The translations under genes were made by a program, and so were the position numbers. Source: Kineosporia sp. A_224 (GTDB lineage: Bacteria > Actinomycetota > Actinomycetes > Actinomycetales > Kineosporiaceae). From it: 64,000 nucleotides of DNA. The stretch covers positions 48,589 to 112,588 of the forward strand of contig NZ_MWLN01000107.1 in NCBI RefSeq assembly GCF_002198655.1, given 5' to 3'. Shown piece after piece: positions 16,245 through 23,310 of the stretch (within the stretch, counting starts at the first letter, position 1; every line of letters starts with the position of its first letter). The notes beneath the pieces are model-generated. The model searched no databases and had not been told where the DNA came from. It saw only the letters and a list, made by a program, of their open reading frames with translations.

Positions 16245-18219
16245 CGTCGCCTCGGGGAAGTACACCGGATGTGAAGAACACGACGTGAGGGTTTACGTCA
16301 CCAGGCAGCTGATTGGCACTGTACGCCCAGCGAGGTAACCCCGCTGCACCAGACCGTTCCGGCGAGGCCGAGTGTCGGAGAAGCAGCATCAGGCCCAGGC
16401 CAATGGCTAGTGGGACGACTTCCGCCAGGATGAACACGACCTGCAGAGCTATTCCGTCGACGCCAGCAGCGATGTTCGCCGCCAGGAAAGCAGTGGTAAT
16501 CAGCGACATGTTCGCAGCCAAACGAGGCCCTGCACGCAGGTGTCCAGCGATGGAATGACGATCAGGTAAACTCAGGCGAGCGTATAGGAATCCCGGGATC
16601 AGAAGCAGTACCGCGATTATCGCATCTGTATCGCCACCGCGAGGCATCTCCGAGATCGGGATAGCCATGGATGTGGGCGGAATACCGAGCATGACCCAGT
16701 TTAACGAGAGTACGATAGCTGCCAATGACAAGCAGTAGGTCATGGCGTCACGGAAGCTAGCGGGCGTCGCATCCTCAATGATGAAGGTCACCCGCATTTG
16801 TATCTGTGCGGTGTTCTGCAGCCGCGAGTGAAGTCGCCGCCAGTATGCATGCGCACGATTGGAGATTGGGTCGTCTTCCACAGATAGATCATGGACCAAC
16901 TGCTGTTGAACGATCTCATCAGCCGCCTGCCGAAGAACTTGTGGGTCAATCAGGATCGGGTGCTCTAGAATCGAACTGACAATGTCGCCGTTAGCGTTGG
17001 TAGTACCTTCGCCCGACGCGGCTGCCCAGGCCAGGTCGTCACATGCAGGAATCCGGCTGGCCGGCAACGAGGATTGTGCGGCCTCGGCCTCCCAGCGCCG
17101 GCGGCGCACAAGGTCGGCTAGTCTTCGAAGCGTGGTCTGTGCCTCGAGTTCAAGCAACTTCTGGTACCCGTGCCCCTTAGGGCTGCGTTTCGCCGCATCC
17201 AATTCACCTGCGAGGCACTTGAGGTCCTCGCAGACCTCGGCGCCGACGCGAAGATCTGAGTCGCTCTTCAGGACCAGTCGAGTGATATGTATGCCAGGCT
17301 CAGCCTCTGCTATGAAGTGGTACGAACGAAGTGTAGAAGGCATCTGCGTCTTATACGACACCACATACTTAGAGCGAGTAAGCCGCGACAGCCTGGACGT
17401 TGCACGCGGTTCGGTCGCTTCCACGGGCGATTCATACGTGAGCACATGTTCGTTGATGCGGCCATCGAGCGCAACTACCAAGAGGTACTCGCTGAGCGCG
17501 ACTTGCAGGAGGGCGAAGTAGTCCTGCAGTGCTTCAGCATACTCATCGAGGATCTTGAGGGCCGTAGCCTTGTGCTCCGCTCCTCTCCCAATCACAGTGA
17601 ACTCCGTCGCCGCCCGTTCATAGCGTTGGCCAGGTTGGGCGCGCTCCGTGAGGAGCGTGACGAGAGCTGACTGAAGAAGCCATCGCGGCTCGTTGTTGCG
17701 AAACAGAAACCGGCTGAGATCCGAGTTGGGCTGCCGCGCGTGTGGGTGGCTAAGAAGAATCGCACGGAAGAGCCTGTACAAGCCTGACGCCATGAGTCTC
17801 GAACTCTCGTACTGGGTCAGGCGTGGTAGTCGCTGCCCTCCTGCATCGAAGACGTCGATCGGTGACACGCTTCGGCGAGAAAGCCGTGCCACGGGGATCC
17901 ACACTTCCGGACGATCGGCTCCGCCTTCTAGCGCGTCCGGCCTAAAGCCGGCTTGAGTTCGTAGGTTCTGATACAGCTCGGCCGCCTCCAACTGACCCGC
18001 GTTCAGAAGGCGCAAACTGACGTCGACTTCGGTCACACGCCGTGCCGCCTTGTGCTCTACGACGGTGAGGCGTTCGGTGAGGCGCCTGACGTGATTCAGC
18101 CTGAGTGAGGTATCGAGGAACGACAAGCCAACTGCGGCACCGTCCGCGGACAGCCGAGAAGGTGATCCCGGGCTCGGAAGGCTTTGAATAGCCTCGCGCA
18201 ACGCCGCGCTCGCCTGCAC
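16237..18219 (-). CDS. Uncharacterised membrane-anchored protein of the same unit
   Basis: A 660-residue protein. Residues 1-490 are cytoplasmic, helical and charged, with a conserved-looking block DVSLRLLNAGQLEAAELYQN (about 64-83) and VWIPVARLSRRSVSPIDVFD (about 105-124). About four hydrophobic segments lie between residues 505 and 625 (SLAAIVLSLNWVMLGI, AVLLLIPGFLYARL, ITTAFLAANIAAGV, VVPLAIGLGLMLLL), followed by a 40-residue tail. No recognised enzymatic motif. A big cytosolic sensor-like domain with a C-terminal membrane bundle, coupled to a soluble partner in an island, resembles the architecture of membrane-acting defence effectors, but that is only an analogy. Confidence 0.7.
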   Translation of the reverse strand: MQASAALREAIQSLPSPGSPSRLSADGAAVGLSFLDTSLRLNHVRRLTERLTVVEHKAARRVTEVDVSLRLLNAGQLEAAELYQNLRTQAGFRPDALEGGADRPEVWIPVARLSRRSVSPIDVFDAGGQRLPRLTQYESSRLMASGLYRLFRAILLSHPHARQPNSDLSRFLFRNNEPRWLLQSALVTLLTERAQPGQRYERAATEFTVIGRGAEHKATALKILDEYAEALQDYFALLQVALSEYLLVVALDGRINEHVLTYESPVEATEPRATSRLSRLTRSKYVVSYKTQMPSTLRSYHFIAEAEPGIHITRLVLKSDSDLRVGAEVCEDLKCLAGELDAAKRSPKGHGYQKLLELEAQTTLRRLADLVRRRRWEAEAAQSSLPASRIPACDDLAWAAASGEGTTNANGDIVSSILEHPILIDPQVLRQAADEIVQQQLVHDLSVEDDPISNRAHAYWRRLHSRLQNTAQIQMRVTFIIEDATPASFRDAMTYCLSLAAIVLSLNWVMLGIPPTSMAIPISEMPRGGDTDAIIAVLLLIPGFLYARLSLPDRHSIAGHLRAGPRLAANMSLITTAFLAANIAAGVDGIALQVVFILAEVVPLAIGLGLMLLLRHSASPERSGAAGLPRWAYSANQLPGDVNPHVVFFTSGVLPRGDDV

Positions 18220-18399
18220 TGGGACCCCCTAGTCCTCTTCGCCCCACGTCCGCATTCGGTCCACCGGGACGGGTGCGATTGCATCTGGCCGATTCAGCGT
18301 CATTGAGTATGCACGCATTGACCATGCTGCGTCCCGGCATTGCTAACATCGGGCGGCAAACTTGAGCCATACGGTCAGCGACTGGCGCGAGGGCGACCA

Positions 18400-18737
18400 T
18401 CATCCTGCACGACGTGGATACACGCGGTGCGAGACCTGAATGCCATTGCTGGCCCAGTCCGCTACTCGCGCGGAATCCGCGCCAACTGCAAGCCAGGTCG
18501 AGACCACGGCATGGCGGAGATCGTGGGGTCGGCGAGCGAGTCCAGCCTTGAGTTCGCCTGGCGTAGGAGTGGAGGTGCGGGCACGCTGCCAGATGGTTGT
18601 GTCGTGACCTGCTGGATATCCGCGAGTTAGGCGCCCCAGAACGCGCGCTGTTCTCCATCCCCATAGTAGTTCACGAGGTGCGACCGCAGTAGATCGACGA
18701 GGTGCGAGGGCCGGCACCCGACGGACGTCACCTCGCG
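18400..18737 (-). pseudogene. Tyrosine recombinase (integrase) C-terminal remnant, frameshifted
   Basis: Two minus-strand frames together read as the catalytic C-terminus of an actinobacterial phage-type integrase. 18737-18627 gives REVTSVGCRPSHLVDLLRSH..AFWGA and then a stop. From about 18640 another frame continues LGRLTRGYPAGHDTTIWQRA.. and LARRPHDLRHAVVSTWLAVG, ending in a degenerate ASNGIQVSHRVYP where WAGH..VLxxYA is expected. HxLRH is intact as PHDLRHA, but the frame is broken and the N-terminal and core-binding domains are gone. The rest of 18220-18813 shows no gene. Confidence 0.75.
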
Positions 18738-18813
18738 CTCGGTGCTTGAGCTGACGAGCGACCTGCCGACCCTCATCCGCCCAGGCGCCGGGGACTTGGG
18801 GGGTTGTCCCTCC

Positions 18814-19473
18814 TCAGGTGGTCGAGCGCACCGTCCAGGTGGTGATCGCGGTGTCGCCACGGACGTAGAGCGGATGACGGGGTTCACCGGCTCGAGTCGT
18901 TCCCAGGCACGTCGGATTGGTCAGGAGTGAGGCGACCTGGCTGGAGCGGCGGTGCAGGCGTCCGTGCGCGCCCCACGCGACGAGGGTCCGGGCGCCGGCC
19001 GCCGTGAAGGCGGCAAGCGCTGAATCGTTGTGCGGGCCGACCGGGTCGGCGGCTGTGCGCAAGGACCGCGGGTCGGTCGCGCGGTAGGCGAACAGGTTCA
19101 CGATGACGATTCCGGTGTGCCCGGCGTCGCGGGACCAGGTGATGCAGCGTTCGAGGGTCGGGCGGCGCCGCTGTTCGGTGTCGCCTGTCGCCGGGTTCAG
19201 GAGTACCCACACCGCGGTGGCCGCCAGGTCTTGCTCGCCCCACCAGCGTCCGAATGCGTATCGGTAGTTCATGTCCTCGGAGTAGAGGTAGCGCTCCGGC
19301 AGACCCGCGGGCGACAGGCCTCCGCGCTGAGCAACGCCGGGCAGCGCAGCGAGTTCGTCGAAAGGGTCCGTGGCCACACTCTTGATGATTTCATCGACTT
19401 TGCTGTCAGGGATGGCAGGTACGGTTCGATGACGCGTCGATGAGGACGCGACGGCGGGGTGGGGACGGCGCAT
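18814..19473 (-). CDS. DUF1643-like protein
   Basis: About 219 residues from ATG 19473. From residue about 68 the sequence follows DUF1643: YRYAFGRWWG, VWVLLNPATGDTEQRRRPTL, GIVIVNLFAYRATDPRSL and TLVAWGAHG segments. The family is small, cytoplasmic, of unknown function, and frequent in phage and islands. The chosen ATG shares the tetranucleotide CATG with the divergent DUF429 gene; an alternative start is ATG 19272, just before the conserved domain. Position and divergence suggest it belongs to the nuclease cluster. Confidence 0.65.
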   Translation of the reverse strand: MRRPHPAVASSSTRHRTVPAIPDSKVDEIIKSVATDPFDELAALPGVAQRGGLSPAGLPERYLYSEDMNYRYAFGRWWGEQDLAATAVWVLLNPATGDTEQRRRPTLERCITWSRDAGHTGIVIVNLFAYRATDPRSLRTAADPVGPHNDSALAAFTAAGARTLVAWGAHGRLHRRSSQVASLLTNPTCLGTTRAGEPRHPLYVRGDTAITTWTVRSTT

Positions 19474-20743
19474 GTTCGACATCGGCGTTGATTTGGCGTG
19501 GGGGACGACGGCCTGGACGGGGCTGGCCGCGCTCGACGAGTCCGGGAACCTGCTCGACGCCCGGCAGGTCCGCACCGATGACGAGATCCTCGACTGGCTC
19601 CGCCCGTGGACCGCCCAGGCGGCGCTCGTCGCGATCGACGCCCCGATCGTCGTCCGGAACCCGTCGGGTGCCCGCCCCTGCGAGCGCCTCATCAGCCGGC
19701 ACTTCGGCCGGTTCAACGCCTCCTGCCACTCGGCGAACACGGCGAACCCTTCCTTCGCCCACGGCACTCGGGCCGAGCGCCTTACGACCATGCTGGCCCT
19801 CGAGGTCGACCCTGCGTCGACTGCGCCGAGGCGCGCCGTCGAGGTTTACCCGCACCCGGCGATCGTCTCGCTGTTCCACCTGCCCAGCGTGATCACCTAC
19901 AAGGACAAGCCCGGCCGCGACCTCGAGCACCTCCGGGCGGAGCTCGGCCGGCTCCTCGGACTGCTCGAGAGTCTCGCCACCGCACCTGCACCCCTGTTCG
20001 TCGCGCACTCCCCGGCCTGGCACAGCATCCGCGCTGCCGTGGCCAGTGCCTCGACCAAGAGCCAGCTCCGCGCCGTGGAGGACAGCGTCGACGCCGTGGT
20101 CTGCGCCTACATCGCCCGGTACAGCCGGCATCACCCCGAGGGTGTCCGAGTGTTCGGCGATCTTGCCAGCGGCTACATCCTGACTCCGGTGACCATTGAG
20201 ATTGCAGCAGCCCTCGACGCCGAGATAGGCAGTCCCGCAGTGCCATCGGTTGCCGCCAAGGCACCATCGACGATCCCGACGGTGGGACCATCCGAGAGCA
20301 GGGTGACCCAGCCGAACGTCCCGTTCCCTGAGCCGCTAATGCCGGGGCGGCTCCTCGTCGCGTTCGACGTCCCCGAGCGACCGTCGTCCTTCAGCTCCAG
20401 CGCCACAACGGCCTGGGTCCGTGCGGTTGCCGCTCAGCTCGAGGCAAGAGGCGTCCAGCCCGCCAACACCCGGTTCGCCGTGTCGATCGCTTTCCGCACT
20501 CCGCAGCCCAGCACCGTGAACGAGGCCTGGGACATCGACAACCTGGTGAAGTCAACCCTGGACGCCATGGGCGCGATCCTCGGCACCCGCCCAGGCCGGT
20601 TCGACCCACCCCAGGCGGACGACGAACGCGTCGACTACCTGGTCGCCAGCAAGCGGACGGTCCGACCGGGCGAGCCCTACGGGGCGACGATCCAGGTGTA
20701 CGACCTCCACGCACCGCAACACAGCCGAACTGAGAGGGGCTGA
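19472..20743 (+). CDS. DUF429 - RusA-like fusion protein
   Basis: A 423-residue protein with two nuclease-like domains. Residues 1 to about 245 match DUF429, a predicted RNase-H-fold nuclease: GVDLAWG at the start, VAIDAPIVV, AVEVYPHPA and VEDSVDAVVCAYIA near the end carry the acidic residues. After a 45-residue linker, residues 290-423 match RusA Holliday-junction resolvase: WDIDNLVKSTLDAMG gives the DxDN..K motif and DDERVDYLVASK the second metal/Lys motif. It starts at ATG 19472 after GGGTGGGGACGG. It is the first gene of a same-direction cluster, 4 bp from the next. Confidence 0.75.
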   Translation: MFDIGVDLAWGTTAWTGLAALDESGNLLDARQVRTDDEILDWLRPWTAQAALVAIDAPIVVRNPSGARPCERLISRHFGRFNASCHSANTANPSFAHGTRAERLTTMLALEVDPASTAPRRAVEVYPHPAIVSLFHLPSVITYKDKPGRDLEHLRAELGRLLGLLESLATAPAPLFVAHSPAWHSIRAAVASASTKSQLRAVEDSVDAVVCAYIARYSRHHPEGVRVFGDLASGYILTPVTIEIAAALDAEIGSPAVPSVAAKAPSTIPTVGPSESRVTQPNVPFPEPLMPGRLLVAFDVPERPSSFSSSATTAWVRAVAAQLEARGVQPANTRFAVSIAFRTPQPSTVNEAWDIDNLVKSTLDAMGAILGTRPGRFDPPQADDERVDYLVASKRTVRPGEPYGATIQVYDLHAPQHSRTERG

Positions 20744-20747
20744 GCTC

Positions 20748-22151
20748 ATGGCCGCACACCTTCCGACCTGGCAGCTCGTACTGGACGCCGCCCACCGCCT
20801 CGGCTCCGGCGGCCGGACCTTCACGCGCGACGCCCTGGTCCGCGAGGTGCACCGCCTCGACCCCGCTCGAGGGGACAGCACCATCGGGCCGGTGATCCAG
20901 GGGATGACCGTCAACGCCACCGGCGGACCGAAGAGCCCGGGCGGTACGCCGCTGCATCGCGTGGACCGCGGCCTCTACCGACTGACAGTGACGTCCGCGC
21001 CCATCGAAGTCGAAGCTGCCGCGCAGATCGCCGTCCCCGCGACCACCAGCCAGACCCACAGCGCGGACATCGCTCTCATTGGCTGCGTGAAGACGAAGCT
21101 CGACCACTCGGCACCGGCACGCGACCTCTACGTCTCGCCGCTGTTCCGGCAACGCCGCCGCTACGCAGAAGCCTCGGGCCTGCCATGGTTCGTCCTGAGC
21201 AGCCGCTGGGGCCTGGTCGCCCCAGACGAAGTCATCGCGACCTACGACCTGTACCTGGGCGCCCAACCGCGCTCGTACCGGACGGCGTGGGGCGCGTTCG
21301 TCGTGGAGCAGCTCGCTGCCGCTGTCGGCCCGCTGGCCGACCGCCATGTCGAGGTTCACGCCGGCGACCACTACCGATCGGCCCTCGACGCGCCCCTGCG
21401 TTCCCACGCCGCGGTCCCGACGAACCCCGTCCCGCCGGCCGGTGTCGGCGAGACCATCGCTTGGTACACGAGCGTCCTCGGAGCCGGGCCAGCCAGCGAC
21501 GTCGCCGGTTGGGACCTCGTCGACGACGAGACGACCGCGGACGACGACGTCGAGGCGCCTGAGCGCGACCAAGGGCCGTTCACCCGCGAGTCGCCCCCGG
21601 CGAACCCGGCCGAAGCAGCTCGCCTGGTCGCCGTGCTTACCGACCCGGCCCACCGGATGACACCCGGCGCGCTGCTCGCCGCCGGACGGTCGCAGCTGTC
21701 CGGCCCAGGCCTGTACTCCTGGTGGGTCGACGCCGACGGGGCCGCGGACCTCACCCGTGGCGCGGGTCTACCCGTGCACGAGGGTCTGATCTATGCCGGC
21801 CTGGCCGGGGCGACCCGCTGGCCGAGCGGGAAGCGCTCGACGAACACGCTCTGGTCCCGGTTGGCGGGTATGCACCTCGGCGGGCGAGCCGAGCTCTCCA
21901 CGTTCCGCCGCACCCTTGCCGGGCTGTTGCGCGGCCCGCTGGCCATGACGTCCGAGGACGACGCCCGGCTCACCGAGTGGATCCATGCCCACCTGCAGGT
22001 GGCGCCTGTGGTCGTCGAGGACGCCGACACCCTCGGCCGACTCGAGGACGACGTCCTGGCCGAGCTGGACCCGCCGCTGAACCTCCAAGGCATGCCGAGG
22101 ACCGCGCTGCGTGCCCGCATCAGTGAGCTGCGGCGCGCACGCGACCGCTGA
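20748..22151 (+). CDS. DUF6884-like / GIY-YIG nuclease-like multidomain protein
   Basis: A 467-residue protein. Residues 1-80 form a winged-helix-like region. Residues 105-215 (IALIGCVKTKL, then LYVSPLFRQRRRYAEASGLP and VLSSRWGLVAPDEVI) follow the DUF6884 pattern. From about 320 a GIY-YIG-like domain reads GLYSWWVDADGAADL, LIYAGLAGATRWPSGK and STFRRTLAGLL, with the two Tyr-Gly motifs recognisable. GIY-YIG domains cut DNA via the Tyr pair and a downstream Arg/Glu. It is tightly linked to the DUF429-RusA gene. Whether the catalytic Glu is kept needs an alignment. Confidence 0.7.
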   Translation: MAAHLPTWQLVLDAAHRLGSGGRTFTRDALVREVHRLDPARGDSTIGPVIQGMTVNATGGPKSPGGTPLHRVDRGLYRLTVTSAPIEVEAAAQIAVPATTSQTHSADIALIGCVKTKLDHSAPARDLYVSPLFRQRRRYAEASGLPWFVLSSRWGLVAPDEVIATYDLYLGAQPRSYRTAWGAFVVEQLAAAVGPLADRHVEVHAGDHYRSALDAPLRSHAAVPTNPVPPAGVGETIAWYTSVLGAGPASDVAGWDLVDDETTADDDVEAPERDQGPFTRESPPANPAEAARLVAVLTDPAHRMTPGALLAAGRSQLSGPGLYSWWVDADGAADLTRGAGLPVHEGLIYAGLAGATRWPSGKRSTNTLWSRLAGMHLGGRAELSTFRRTLAGLLRGPLAMTSEDDARLTEWIHAHLQVAPVVVEDADTLGRLEDDVLAELDPPLNLQGMPRTALRARISELRRARDR

Positions 22152-22200
22152 CGTGGACGTCGACGCCACGGTTGTCGCTGCGTGGTGGTAGAGGTTCGGT

Positions 22201-23199
22201 ATGGCCAACCCGCTGCTGTCCTCCTACCGCGCCGGTGAGAACCGGGTGACGTCGTCCACGATGGCGGTGTTCGAGCGCATCGATCTCGCGCTCGTCACAG
22301 ACCTGCTCGGGGCAGCGTCCGGGGCCGGGAGCGAGCTGCGGACGGTGTCGTTCGAGAACCAGATCACCGGGGACACCTCGGTGCCGGACGCGCGGATCTC
22401 CGGGCACTTCACCTGGCTATTCGAGACCAAGACCGTGCGCGGCGGGTACAACGCTGAGGGCCACGACCGGCAGCAGCTGCGCGGCCACGCCCGGCTGCTG
22501 GAGTCCGACCCGGACGCGTTGCTGTTCGCCCTCACCCCTGACCCGGTGCGCCCGGCGTGGTTCTCCGTGCTGGACGGCGTCCAGGACACGGTGCGGCCGC
22601 GGGTGCTGTGGGTCGGGTTCCGTGACCTGGCCGAGGCGATCAACCAGGCTGTCACCGACCCGCGGCGGCTGCTCGGGGAGCAGACGAGGTTCCTGCTCGA
22701 CGAGCTCGTGCGGCTCTACGAGACCGACGGCCTGCTGTCGAGCGACGACACCGTCGTCGTGGCCGCTCGGACGGCGTGGCCGGAGTACCAGCGGATCAGC
22801 GCCTACGTCTGCCAACCGAACCGTGCGTTCCGCGACGGCCTGACCCACCTGGCGTTCTACGCCGAGGGACAGATCCAGCCGGTCGTCCCGCGGATCCTGC
22901 GGCACGAGGTCGCCGTCCCGTTCACCGACCACGAAGCGGCACGCCGCGACGACACCGGAGACCACGAGGTCGCCACGGTCATCCGTGCACTGCTGGCCGC
23001 CGGCACGAGGGTGGACGGCGACGCGTACGACGTCCTGCTCCTCACCGGCCCGGACGACGCGGCCACGATCCGTCTGCCCCAGCCGGTCGTCAACGACACG
23101 ACGACCGCCTCGGGCAAGCCGTGGGCCTGGACGCTCGGGCAGCGGTACACCCGCCTTGACGTTCTGCGCAGCGGCGTCCGGCGCACGAGCGAGCTGTGA
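22201..23199 (+). CDS. PD-(D/E)XK nuclease-like protein
   Basis: A 332-residue soluble protein. Residues 61-77 (VPDARISGHFTWLFETK) supply Asp63, then Glu75-Thr-Lys77, the PD...ExK signature of restriction-type nucleases, preceded by Glu23-type helix residues and followed by an HDRQQLRGHARLL helix. The C-terminal 150 residues are mixed alpha/beta and unassigned. The order nuclease then SMC-like ATPase recalls Lamassu and other two-component defence modules. The start is ATG 22201, 49 bp after the previous gene; a ribosome-binding site (TAGAGG) is weakly present. Confidence 0.7.
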   Translation: MANPLLSSYRAGENRVTSSTMAVFERIDLALVTDLLGAASGAGSELRTVSFENQITGDTSVPDARISGHFTWLFETKTVRGGYNAEGHDRQQLRGHARLLESDPDALLFALTPDPVRPAWFSVLDGVQDTVRPRVLWVGFRDLAEAINQAVTDPRRLLGEQTRFLLDELVRLYETDGLLSSDDTVVVAARTAWPEYQRISAYVCQPNRAFRDGLTHLAFYAEGQIQPVVPRILRHEVAVPFTDHEAARRDDTGDHEVATVIRALLAAGTRVDGDAYDVLLLTGPDDAATIRLPQPVVNDTTTASGKPWAWTLGQRYTRLDVLRSGVRRTSEL

Positions 23200-23310
23200 C
23201 CGTTCGCCCGCGAACGTGACAGCCGCTGGAGGTTCTTCCGTCATCTGACGGACCGTGACCACGGTGGATCGTTACCGTGACAGCCTCGATGACCACGACG
23301 AGGAGGTCTC

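Noticed and set aside
18340..18630. Plus-strand ORF near 18.4 kb
   Set aside because: Antisense to the integrase remnant and without homology that I can see.
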